The notes below the pieces were generated by a model. That model searched no databases. It was not told the origin of the DNA and saw nothing but the letters and a program-made list of their open reading frames with translations. Source: Pseudomonadota bacterium (GTDB lineage Bacteria > Desulfobacterota > Desulfovibrionia > Desulfovibrionales > Desulfovibrionaceae). From it: a stretch of DNA of 64,000 bases. The stretch lies in the NCBI GenBank assembly GCA_023419375.1, contig JAEZYD010000047.1:124001-188000 (forward strand), read 5' to 3'. Below, piece by piece: positions 42,629 to 50,030 of the stretch. Positions within the stretch are counted from its first letter, which is position 1. Each line of letters starts with the position of its first letter. The translations under genes and the position numbers were made by a program.

Positions 42629-43613
42629 ACATATCCAGGTCGTACCCGACAAATGCCGCGCCTGCCGCCGCTGTGAAGTGGCCTGCATTGCCGCCCACCA
42701 CGGCATGAGCTTTAAAGAGGCCATGAAACACCGCGACGAACTGGTTTCGCGCGTGCAGGTGGTCAAGGCCGAAGGCTTCAAGACCACCGTGCGTTGCCAC
42801 CAGTGCGACCACGCGCCCTGCGCCAACGTGTGCCCCACCGGCGCATTGCAGCAGGATGCTGATGGCCGCATCATCATGCGCGTACAATACTGTGTTGCCT
42901 GTAAGATGTGCATCGCTGCATGCCCTTACGGCACCATCACCCTTGACACCATCGGCATGCCCTCCGTGGATGGCGACGATGGCGAAACCCTGGCCCAGCG
43001 CGCCCGCCGCGAAGTGGCCGTGCGCTGCGACATGTGCCGCGCATGGCGCATGGAAAACGGCAAGCGCATCACCGCCTGCATGGAAGCCTGCCCTGCCCAC
43101 GCCCTTTCGCTGGTGCTGGCCGACGGTTCAGTGGTGGAAGCCCCTGCGCCCGAAAAGAAGCCCGCCATTGAAGGCGCGCCGGAAAAACCCGCCGCCCCTG
43201 TGGCGGAACCTGGCCCCCGTGCATCCGTGACCGCTGCTGGCCGCGCCCCGGAAGAAACCAAGGCTGAAGAAGCCAAGGTTGAAGCCCCTGCCGCCCCTGT
43301 GGCGGAAGCGGCGGCTCCGGCACCTGCGGCAGAGACTCCCGCAGCGCCCAAGGCCGAAGAACCCAAGGCCGAGGCACCTGTGGAAGCTCCTGCGGAAGCC
43401 CCTGTCGAAGCCAAAGCCGCTCCGGTAGTGGAAGAAGCGCCCGCGCCTGAAGTCAAGGCGGAGCCTGCGGCGGAAGCCCCGGCAACGGAACCCGCAGCTG
43501 CGGCAACACCGGTTGAAACCAAGCCCGAAGCTGCTCCGGCAGCGCCCAAGGCTGCAGCCTCCAAGCCTGCCAAGAGCGGCAAAAAGGCTCCCAAGAAGGG
43601 CGGCAAGAAGTAA
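42621..43613 (+). CDS. cooF: CooF-like polyferredoxin with long Ala/Pro/Glu/Lys tail
   Basis: Residues 1-165 form a four-cluster ferredoxin of the CooF/HydN/DmsB type, with cysteine groups C12-C15-C18-C22, C59-C62-C67-C71, C91-C94-C97-C101 and C136-C139-C153-C157. In CO oxidisers CooF carries electrons from CO dehydrogenase to the hydrogenase. Residues about 172-330 are a low-complexity tail of Ala, Pro, Glu, Val and Lys, ending in a very basic KPAKSGKKAPKKGGKK segment that resembles histone-H1-like tails. I do not recall such a tail on CooF. ATG 42621 lies inside the hypA end. Confidence 0.88.
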   Translation: MTEHIQVVPDKCRACRRCEVACIAAHHGMSFKEAMKHRDELVSRVQVVKAEGFKTTVRCHQCDHAPCANVCPTGALQQDADGRIIMRVQYCVACKMCIAACPYGTITLDTIGMPSVDGDDGETLAQRARREVAVRCDMCRAWRMENGKRITACMEACPAHALSLVLADGSVVEAPAPEKKPAIEGAPEKPAAPVAEPGPRASVTAAGRAPEETKAEEAKVEAPAAPVAEAAAPAPAAETPAAPKAEEPKAEAPVEAPAEAPVEAKAAPVVEEAPAPEVKAEPAAEAPATEPAAAATPVETKPEAAPAAPKAAASKPAKSGKKAPKKGGKK

Positions 43614-43639
43614 GCGCTTCTGCCAATCTGCACATTCAG

Positions 43640-43695
43640 GCCTCGGCGCGGCAGTCGGATTATTCCGGCTTCTGCGCCGAGGCTTTGCACTTTCT
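43640..43695 (+). terminator. Terminator-like hairpin after cooF
   Basis: GCCTCGGCGC (43640-43649) and GCGCCGAGGC (43674-43683) are perfect 10-bp arms, followed by TTTGCACTTTC. The T-tract is short, so this is moderate evidence. Confidence 0.55.
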
Positions 43696-43920
43696 GCAAC
43701 GGCCGCACGTTTCCCGCAGATTGCAGTCTCCATACCATTTAGGCTCGAAACGCTCGCTCAAGCCTGCCAAAAACCTGCCTGCTTGCATTTGGGGCAGGAT
43801 TTTCAGGAACATCCTTGCAGAGAAGTTAATTCATTTCATTCACCCCCTGTTCTAAAATCATATTAATATACAGCATGTTACTTTAATACGACCTGAGATT
43901 CGACTTTGAATAGCGAGTTT

Positions 43921-43940
43921 TTGTGATCTCCATCACAGAA
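43921..43940. promoter_or_regulatory. CRP/HcpR-type palindrome before the regulator gene
   Basis: TTGTGATCTCCATCACAGAA contains TGTGAT-N4-ATCACA, that is TGTGA-N6-TCACA, the site type of CRP and Desulfovibrio HcpR. It is 145 bp upstream of a regulator whose recognition helix has the R-E-x3-R pattern that reads TGTGA, so autoregulation is likely. Confidence 0.6.
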
Positions 43941-44085
43941 CATCCCGGACATTTCTGGTGTATTGCCACTGTTGCTGACAGCAGGCCTTGCCGTCAGCCA
44001 TGGCGCAGAGGCGTTCCGTACAGGCGTAAGCTAAACTGCAATACCAGGCCGCCCGCGCACATGCTGCGGCCTGAGGGGAGACAAG

Positions 44086-44772
44086 ATGGAAAACAGCGAC
44101 CTGCAAACCATCCATGCCGCCTTGCAAACCGGCCCCTTTGCGGCCATGTCGGATACTGAACGCCAAAAGCTGGCGCTGCACGCCCGTGTGCAGCCATTCA
44201 GCCAGGGCGCGACTCTGTTTCGCGAAGGCGAAGCCACTGCCGATGCCATGCTGCTGCTTTCGGGCATGGTCAAACTGTGCCGCCACTCGGCTCAGGGCAA
44301 GGAATGTGTGTTGCACCTTGTGCGTTGCGGCAGAATGCTGGACGCCGGGGTGCTTTTTTATGAAGAAGGCCTGCCCGCAACGGCTATCGGAGTGCAGAAC
44401 GGCGTAGTGTTGCGGCTGGAACGCAAGGCCCTGCTTGAAGCCCTGCGCAACGATGCGGCCCTTGGGGTCGCCATGCTGGCGGCCATGAGCCTGCGCCAGC
44501 GCCTGTTCATCAACAAGATCGCGGGATCGCAGGGCCGCATTTCCGTTTCGGGCCGTGTAGCGGCATGGCTGCTGCACCGGGCAAAAATGGAAAAAAGCGC
44601 AACCCTGAGCATGGGCGTTACCCAGGAAACCCTGGCCCGACAGATGGGGATAAGCCGCGAAAGTCTGAGCCGGGAGCTCAGCGCCCTGGCATCAGCAGGG
44701 CTCATTGACCGTGACCGCCGCCGCATCATTCTGCTCGATGCCAACGCCCTGCGCGAAAGGGCAGAAGCATAG
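44086..44772 (+). CDS. CRP/FNR-family transcriptional regulator
   Basis: The 228-residue protein has an N-terminal cyclic-nucleotide-binding-like beta barrel (about 20-115), a dimerisation helix (about 118-145) and a C-terminal winged helix-turn-helix (TQETLARQMGISRESLSRELSALASAGLI, about 179-207). The recognition helix has R191, E192 and R196, aligned with R180, E181 and R185 of E. coli CRP. The barrel does not carry the FNR cluster cysteines or the Cys/His haem-ligand pattern expected of CooA. Its ligand is unknown. It may control itself and the downstream redox module. Confidence 0.88.
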   Translation: MENSDLQTIHAALQTGPFAAMSDTERQKLALHARVQPFSQGATLFREGEATADAMLLLSGMVKLCRHSAQGKECVLHLVRCGRMLDAGVLFYEEGLPATAIGVQNGVVLRLERKALLEALRNDAALGVAMLAAMSLRQRLFINKIAGSQGRISVSGRVAAWLLHRAKMEKSATLSMGVTQETLARQMGISRESLSRELSALASAGLIDRDRRRIILLDANALRERAEA

Positions 44773-44900
44773 GTTCATTTCATTTTTATACCGCTCTGTC
44801 AGCTGCAGGCGCAGCTTTGACTGTCAACAGTGAATATGCCTCCAATCAGGCAGCACCGCCTTTGTGCGTGCGCGCTCGCCAAGGAGCACTCCAAACGCGA

Positions 44901-44918
44901 TGAGAATGCAAATTCTCA
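44901..44918. promoter_or_regulatory. 18-bp palindrome before the flavodoxin-like gene
   Basis: TGAGAAT-GCAA-ATTCTCA has perfect 7-bp arms and ends 21 bp before the start codon at 44940. It is a likely operator in an otherwise featureless 167-bp gap. I cannot assign the regulator. Confidence 0.4.
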
Positions 44919-44939
44919 AAACAGATTTTCAGGATCAGC

Positions 44940-45521
44940 ATGAACGCTTGCATTGTTTATTCTTCCTGCACCGGCAATACCCGCAAGGTGGCTGAGGCTC
45001 TGGCCGTCACCTCGGGGCTTCCCTGCTTTCCCGTGCGCAACGCGCCAGAGCCGGATGACTTTGATATATTGGCTCTGGGGTTCTGGGTGCGCAAAGGCCA
45101 GCCCGATGCCCGCGCCCTGCGTTACATGGAACGCGTACGCGGCAAGCACGTATTTTTTTTCGGCACACTGGGCGCATGGCCCCATTCAGACCATGCCCGC
45201 CGCTGCATGGCTGCAACACATGAAATTTTACAGGCTGGCGGCAATACGGTAGTTGATGGATTCTTGTGTCAGGGCCGGGTCAATCCGCAGGTGGTTGCCG
45301 CATCGCAGCGCAAGGGCGGGCATCCCCTGAGCCCAGAGCGTCTGGCCCGCCTGCGCGAGGCAGAACGCCACCCGGACGCGGCAGACCTCACGGCGGCGCG
45401 CCTGCACTGGCAACGCAGCCTGCAAAAACACACTGACAGTTTTTCTGTGACGCCAGCCCCCTGCTTTGCCGCAGATATTTTATCCACGCCGGAATCCATC
45501 GGCAGCAATACCTCGCTATAA
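44940..45521 (+). CDS. Flavodoxin-family protein
   Basis: The first 130 residues of this 193-residue protein form a flavodoxin-like domain: MNACIVYSSCTGNTRKVAEAL with the FMN phosphate loop (S9-x-T11-G-N-T14), ILALGFWVRKGQPDARA and FFFGTLGAWPHSDHARR. The tail HPLSPERLARLREAERHPD is typical of a flavodoxin subgroup that includes BilS, the partner of bilirubin reductase BilR. No BilR-like gene is nearby, so I do not transfer that function. It heads the four-gene module and would act as a cytoplasmic one- or two-electron flavin carrier. Confidence 0.82.
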   Translation: MNACIVYSSCTGNTRKVAEALAVTSGLPCFPVRNAPEPDDFDILALGFWVRKGQPDARALRYMERVRGKHVFFFGTLGAWPHSDHARRCMAATHEILQAGGNTVVDGFLCQGRVNPQVVAASQRKGGHPLSPERLARLREAERHPDAADLTAARLHWQRSLQKHTDSFSVTPAPCFAADILSTPESIGSNTSL

Positions 45522-45552
45522 CCAGCCAGCAGGCCAGTATCAGGAGCCGCAA

Positions 45553-46005
45553 ATGCGCAAACAGAACCGCGAATGCCTTGATCCGGCATTTTTTGACGAA
45601 GTTTTTTCCACGGCTGAAGACCTCTGCCTTGCCATGCACGACGGGGAATTTCCCTATGTCATCCCGCTCAACTTTGTGCGCCAGGGCAATTGCATCTATG
45701 TCCACTGCGCCCTTGAAGGTCACAAGCTGGACTGTATCCGCCGCAACCCCAATGTGGCCTTTACCTTGTGCGCGGATGTGACCATCCACCGGGAAAAATC
45801 CACGACCTATTACAAATCGCTGTGCGGCACTGGCCGCGCCGTGATTGTGGATGACCCGGCGGAAAAGGGCCTCGCCCTTGATGCCCTGGCAGTGCGCTAC
45901 GCCGCGCTTTGCCCCACGCCCACGCCGGATGCCGCCCTTGCCCGCACGGGCGTGGTGCGCATTGACATTGTGGATCTGGTGGGCAAGCGCAAACTGCCCA
46001 AATAA
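45553..46005 (+). CDS. Pyridoxamine 5'-phosphate oxidase-like FMN split-barrel protein
   Basis: This 150-residue protein belongs to the FMN-binding split-barrel superfamily, close to NimA-like nitroimidazole reductases: YVIPLNFVRQGNCIYVHCALEGHKLDCIRRNPNVAFTL is the FMN-contacting region, and STTYYKSLCGTGRAVIVDD the second strand set. Substrates in this family range from nitro compounds to haem, so no reaction is assigned. CAGGAG lies before ATG 45553, and the flavodoxin-like gene ends 31 bp upstream, indicating co-transcription. Confidence 0.83.
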   Translation: MRKQNRECLDPAFFDEVFSTAEDLCLAMHDGEFPYVIPLNFVRQGNCIYVHCALEGHKLDCIRRNPNVAFTLCADVTIHREKSTTYYKSLCGTGRAVIVDDPAEKGLALDALAVRYAALCPTPTPDAALARTGVVRIDIVDLVGKRKLPK

Positions 46006-46072
46006 ACGCCTCACCCCATGCACGGCGGCGCGTAGCAGCGCCATAACATGCCGAATATAAAGGAAGTCTGAC

Positions 46073-47461
46073 ATGCGCGGAGCTTCCCGCCTTATCCCCT
46101 TGCCTTCTTTTCTGGCCCTGCTGCCTGCCGGAGCGCACTTCTGGCGCAGCGGCCAGCCCGGCCTTGCCGCCGCCTGCCTTGCACTGGCCCTGCTTGCCTG
46201 GGGCCGCGCCGCATGGGTGCGCCTGCTGCTCCTGCTTGTGCTGCCTCTGCTGGCCGCCCGCTGGATATGGGCTGCGGCCCAGTTTGTACAAATGCGCATG
46301 TTCATGGGCGAACCGTGGCACAGGCTGGCTGTTATCCTGCTGAGCGTGGCCCTGCTGACGGCGCTTGCCGCCCTGCCCCTGCTGCGGGAAACCGCGCGAG
46401 AGCGCTACCACAAGGGCGACACGAGCGCGCGCACCCAACTGGCCGCCCTGCTCATTTGTCTTGGTCTGTTGCTGCCGGTCTGGCTTATGAAGCCGCAACT
46501 GCTCGTTCTTGAACGGTTCTTCCCTCAATGGGGATCACTGCAACTTGCGTTGGCGGGCATTTGGGCGGCCTGCGCAGCCGGATGGCTGAGCGGCAAAAAG
46601 GTTCCGCAGGTCAGAATGCGCCTGTGGCGGCTCTTTTCACTGGTCTTCTTTGCCCAGCTTGTACTCGGGCTCGCACTGGAAAGCCGCTTTCTGCTCAGCG
46701 GGCAACTGCATCTGCCTATTCCGGGGCTGATCGCCGCCGCGCCCATCTATCGCGGCAGCGGCTGGTTCATGCTGGGCCTGTTCGCTTTTTCCACCCTGCT
46801 TGCTGGCGCTGCCTGGTGCAGCCATCTTTGCTACTTTGGCGTGTGGGATGCCAGCGCCGCAAAATCCTGCGGAGGAGGCCCGCGTGGATTGACCGCGATA
46901 AAAAATTCCGGCTCCCCAAACGCCGATTCCGGCAATGTTGCTCCGTCCATTCCCAGACGTGCACCCAGGTGGCTGCCATATCTGAGGCTTGCCATGCTGG
47001 GTCTGACTCTTGCCGTTCCCCTGCTCTTGCGTCTTACGGGCGCGCCGCTGGAGGCTGCCCTTGCCTGCGGCCTGTTGCTGGGGCTGCTGGCCATACCGGC
47101 TTCCCTGCTGGTCAGCCGCAAGGCCGGATACGCCGCCTACTGCCGGGGCCTCTGCCCGCTGGGGCTCCTGGCAAAGTGGCTTGGCCGCCTTGCCCCCTGG
47201 CGCGTAAGCCGCACAGGTGCCTGCCGCCGCTGCATGGCCTGCGTGCGGGTATGCCGTCAGGACGCCATGGGCGACCCCATGACGACCTCAGGCCCCAATG
47301 CGGACTGCAATCTGTGCCGCGACTGCGTAGCCGTATGCCCGCAAAAGGCGCTCTCCGTAACCTGCTACGGCATGCACGGTACGCAAAGCTGGGCAGGCCC
47401 AACACTCATTGCCCTGCTTGCGGCCCTGCATGCGGCCTTTCTTGCCATGGCCCGTATATAG
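46073..47461 (+). CDS. NapH/NosR-like membrane iron-sulfur protein
   Basis: A 462-residue inner-membrane protein with about ten predicted helices. It shows the paired Cys motifs of NapH/NosR-type membrane electron carriers, AWCSHLCYFGVWD near residue 250 and YCRGLCPLGLLAKWLG near 360. A cytoplasmic C-terminal domain follows with two [4Fe-4S] clusters (CRRCMACVRVCRQDAM and CNLCRDCVAVCPQKA). Such proteins move electrons between the quinone pool or periplasm and soluble partners. Its unusually long N-terminal membrane part (about 1-200) is not recognised. It is the third gene of the module. Confidence 0.8.
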   Translation: MRGASRLIPLPSFLALLPAGAHFWRSGQPGLAAACLALALLAWGRAAWVRLLLLLVLPLLAARWIWAAAQFVQMRMFMGEPWHRLAVILLSVALLTALAALPLLRETARERYHKGDTSARTQLAALLICLGLLLPVWLMKPQLLVLERFFPQWGSLQLALAGIWAACAAGWLSGKKVPQVRMRLWRLFSLVFFAQLVLGLALESRFLLSGQLHLPIPGLIAAAPIYRGSGWFMLGLFAFSTLLAGAAWCSHLCYFGVWDASAAKSCGGGPRGLTAIKNSGSPNADSGNVAPSIPRRAPRWLPYLRLAMLGLTLAVPLLLRLTGAPLEAALACGLLLGLLAIPASLLVSRKAGYAAYCRGLCPLGLLAKWLGRLAPWRVSRTGACRRCMACVRVCRQDAMGDPMTTSGPNADCNLCRDCVAVCPQKALSVTCYGMHGTQSWAGPTLIALLAALHAAFLAMARI

Positions 47462-47536
47462 GCAACCAGTCCATTCAACCAGGGAAGCACGGCTTCACAA
47501 CCGCGACTCTCGCAACATCTAGTAACGAGGATGCCA

Positions 47537-48076
47537 ATGATGCGTGTTTTGCGCCGCCTGCGGGCTGGCACAATGGCCCCGCCCAGGGCCGACTGGAATG
47601 AAATATTCTGGGCGTGGGCAGGCAGTTGCCTGTCCATAATCAGCCTTGCGTTGCTTGAAAAGCTCTGCTCGCAAGAGTGGAATCTGCCCCTGCTCATCGG
47701 TTCGTTCGGCGCGTCCGCCGTGCTGGCCTTTGGCGCGCCCCACAGCCCTCTGGCCCAGCCCCGCAACCTTGTGGGCGGGCACGTGCTTTCCGCGCTTGTG
47801 GGCGTGAGCTGCCAGCTCCTGTTCAGTGATAATCCGGTGCTGGCCTCGGGCCTTGCCGTTTCCACAGCCATTGCCCTCATGCACGCAACGCAGACCCTGC
47901 ATCCTCCGGGGGGCGCAACGGCCCTTATCGCGGTCATCGGCGGCCCCGGCATCCACAGCCTCGGCTACTGGTACGTACTCCTGCCCTGCGCAGCGGGGGC
48001 CATCTGCATGCTGGCCCTTGCCTATGCGGCCAACAACCTCGCCGCCCGCAAGAGGTATCCCCTGTTCTGGTGGTAA
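47537..48076 (+). CDS. HPP-family membrane protein
   Basis: This 179-residue protein with four or five predicted membrane helices carries the defining HPP motif in ATQTLHPPGGATALIAVIGG and the LLIGSFGASAVLAFG and PLAQPRNLVGGH blocks. Plant and cyanobacterial HPP proteins have been linked to nitrite transport, but the bacterial role is not settled. I chose ATG 47537 (MMRVLRRLRAG) because GAGG is 6 nt upstream; ATG 47531 is too close to it. It closes the flavodoxin/FMN/Fe-S module, and a hairpin follows. Confidence 0.85.
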   Translation: MMRVLRRLRAGTMAPPRADWNEIFWAWAGSCLSIISLALLEKLCSQEWNLPLLIGSFGASAVLAFGAPHSPLAQPRNLVGGHVLSALVGVSCQLLFSDNPVLASGLAVSTAIALMHATQTLHPPGGATALIAVIGGPGIHSLGYWYVLLPCAAGAICMLALAYAANNLAARKRYPLFWW

Positions 48077-48378
48077 TGGCCGCACAAAAAACGTGGTGCT
48101 GACGATCCATATTTGCAGCACTGATGCATAACAGTTTGCCTGTCTTCGTGGAGTCTGCCCCAGCGGCCCTTCACGAAGGCAGGCAAGTTTCGCTTCAAGG
48201 ATGGACGGCAGCAAACGAAACACCTTGCCTTCTCCATTGCTTCGGCTTGCCTCATGCCAGACGGGCCATCAGCCGGACTCCCGCCGGCCGCCGAACCTGA
48301 AACCAGGGCCCGGCTCCGGCTTGCCAGCCAGAGGCAAAGGGCGTAGCCTCATTGTCTTACTTTTATCGAGGTTATGAC
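48077..48378. other. 302-bp gap between the HPP gene and azlC
   Basis: It contains the hairpin at 48136-48186 and a GC-rich stretch with no gene I can support. Confidence 0.6.
48136..48195 (+). terminator. Probable terminator of the redox module
   Basis: TTGCCTGTCTTCGTG (48136-48150) pairs with CACGAAGGCAGGCAA (48172-48186), 15 bp with one T-G wobble. A GTTTC tract follows; the T-run is short. Confidence 0.45.
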
Positions 48379-49179
48379 ATGTCCGGCATTTCTTCCGCTT
48401 CCCCCCTGGCGGAGGGCCTGCGGCGCGCACTGCCCATTGTGCTGGGCTACCTGCCCGTTGGCTTCGCTTTTGGGGTTCTTGCAGTCAAGAACAACATCCC
48501 GCCCTCTCTGGCTGTCGCCATGTCCGTGCTCATGTTTTCCGGCTCCGGCCAGTTCGTGTTCGCGGGCATGTGGGGCGCTGGCGCAAGCGCGCTCTCCATC
48601 ATGGCGGCGGTGTTTATTGTAAACCTGCGCTATCTGCTGCAATCCGCAGCAGAATCCCCATGGCTGGCGGGCCTGCCGCGCGGGCAACGCTTTCTGCTGG
48701 GCCTCGGCCTCACGGACGAGACCTTTGCCGTCCACGTCACAGCTTTTCAGAACGGCTGGCAACGCAGCCTCACCACGCTCTTTGTCTGCAACCAGACAGC
48801 GCAGCTGGGCTGGGTTTCCGGCGCGGCCATCGGCGCGTTCTGCGGCGAGCTTGTGAGCGATGTCAAGCCGCTGGGTCTTGATTATGCCCTTACCGCCATG
48901 TTTCTAGCCCTGCTGGTACCGCAGTGCGTCAGCCGCCTGCACGTGCTGGTGGCGCTCTTTACCACCACGCTCTCCATCAGCCTCAAGGCTGCGGGCATGA
49001 CCCAGTGGAACATTGCCGTTGCCACGGTGCTGGGCGCAAGCCTTGGCACATGGCTGCTGGTGCGCAAGGCGCAACATGAGGGCGCACCCCTTGACCTTGC
49101 CTGCGCAGCGCACACCCCCGCCAAAGACTGCGAACCTTCGAGCCTGAACACACCGCGCACAGAGGAGGCCGAATCATGA
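48379..49179 (+). CDS. azlC: AzlC-family branched-chain amino acid exporter subunit
   Basis: AzlC (266 residues here) is the larger subunit of the AzlCD/BrnFE branched-chain amino acid exporter. Family motifs are LPIVLGYLPVGFAFGVLA at the N-terminus, SGSGQFVFAGMW, and VNLRYLLQSAAESPWL. ATG 48379 lies 7 nt after CGAGG and is preferred over 48352. The C-terminal 30 residues are hydrophilic and not conserved. It overlaps azlD by 4 bp. Confidence 0.93.
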   Translation: MSGISSASPLAEGLRRALPIVLGYLPVGFAFGVLAVKNNIPPSLAVAMSVLMFSGSGQFVFAGMWGAGASALSIMAAVFIVNLRYLLQSAAESPWLAGLPRGQRFLLGLGLTDETFAVHVTAFQNGWQRSLTTLFVCNQTAQLGWVSGAAIGAFCGELVSDVKPLGLDYALTAMFLALLVPQCVSRLHVLVALFTTTLSISLKAAGMTQWNIAVATVLGASLGTWLLVRKAQHEGAPLDLACAAHTPAKDCEPSSLNTPRTEEAES

Positions 49180-49526
49180 ACGAAAGCGGATGGTTCAGCA
49201 CCCATGCGGCCCTGATGCTCTGCCTGCTTGGCAGTGTGCTGGTTACGGTTCTGCCCAAGATCCTGCCTGTCACCTTTTTGAAGGGCGACAGCCTGCCACC
49301 GCTGCTGCGGCACTGGCTCTCCTTTGTGCCCGTTGCCGTCATGGCCGCCCTGGTGGGGCCGGACGTGTTCTTTTACGAAGGGCATTTCAACGCCGGGCCT
49401 TCCAACCTGTTTCTGATGGTGGCCCTGCCCTCTCTGCTGGTCGCGTGGTGGTCAAAGAACTATTTTCTCACCATTGCCTTTGGCATCGGGCTGGTGATTC
49501 TGGCCCGCTGGGCCGGGTTGTACTGA
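49176..49526 (+). CDS. azlD: AzlD-family branched-chain amino acid exporter subunit
   Basis: AzlD (116 residues, three to four membrane helices) is the obligatory small partner of AzlC. The LGSVLVTVLPKILPVTFLKGDSLPPLLRHWLSFVPVAVMAAL stretch is typical. The ATGA overlap with azlC and the one-base overlap with the next gene show tight coupling. Confidence 0.93.
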   Translation: MNESGWFSTHAALMLCLLGSVLVTVLPKILPVTFLKGDSLPPLLRHWLSFVPVAVMAALVGPDVFFYEGHFNAGPSNLFLMVALPSLLVAWWSKNYFLTIAFGIGLVILARWAGLY

Positions 49527-49834
49527 TGCCGCGCCCACGGGGTTCCGCTTCCGGGCCGCCCTCGCTGCGCGAAAGGCGCAAACCGGCTCCCGCACTGCCG
49601 CCGCCAACGCGCAGCGCAAGCCTTTTGGTGCGCATTGCGCCGGAGCATACGGGGCTCTTTCGCTTTTTGCTCGAAGCCTATGAGCACATCGCCTATTTTA
49701 CCGTGCTTGAAAACAAGACCGCCCTGCTGCGGGTTATCTTTTCACCGCACAGAGAGCGAGAGGCGCGCGAGGCTCTGACCCAGATGGCCCAAAGCCTGCC
49801 CTTCACAGTGGAGGAGTGGCCCAAACAGGGGTAA
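49526..49834 (+). CDS. DUF4911-type small protein
   Basis: This 102-residue protein has a basic, Pro-rich N-terminus (about 1-30) and then a compact alpha/beta domain: SASLLVRIAPEHTGLFRFLLEAYEHIAYFTVLENKTALLRVIFSPHREREAREAL, which I associate with DUF4911 of sulfate reducers. The function is unknown. The pattern resembles small ACT-like folds. Its start overlaps the azlD stop by one base, so it is translated with the exporter. Confidence 0.75.
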   Translation: MPRPRGSASGPPSLRERRKPAPALPPPTRSASLLVRIAPEHTGLFRFLLEAYEHIAYFTVLENKTALLRVIFSPHREREAREALTQMAQSLPFTVEEWPKQG

Positions 49835-49912
49835 TCGCAGCTCTCAGACTGCGCCTGTAGTACCTGTGATGCGCGGCCCAGGCCCTGCCGGGACTGCTGA
49901 CGCAAAAACACT

Positions 49913-49940
49913 TTGAGCTGCGCGCAAATTCTGTTACGAT
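49913..49940 (+). promoter_or_regulatory. Candidate sigma-70 promoter of pyrH
   Basis: TTGAGC (49913-49918) and TACGAT (49935-49940) are separated by 16 bp and lie about 90 bp before the pyrH start. Confidence 0.35.
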
Positions 49941-50030
49941 TCTTTCGTTTTGGGGCAGGGCCAAAAGCCCAGCCCTTTTCCTGCGTCCGGCGAAAGCCCG
50001 CAACACCTCAGCCTTTACCAAGGCGGACTC

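Larger units (their letters stand above)
43614..44085. other. 472-bp gap between cooF and the regulator gene
   Basis: The gap contains a cooF terminator-like hairpin (43640-43683), an AT-rich stretch at about 43840-43920 and a CRP-type palindrome (43921-43940). I see no gene. Confidence 0.6.

Noticed and set aside
41117..42913. A 598-codon minus-strand frame across cooH, hypA and cooF
   Set aside because: It runs opposite three recognisable genes and shows no family features or ribosome binding site.
44086..44772. CooA, the CO-sensing activator of coo genes
   Set aside because: The Cys/His haem-ligand pattern expected around residues 75-80 is not there; the aligned stretch reads VLHLVRCGRMLD.
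44940..45521. BilS, partner of bilirubin reductase
   Set aside because: The tail resembles that subgroup, but no BilR-like gene is present, so only the flavodoxin family call is kept.
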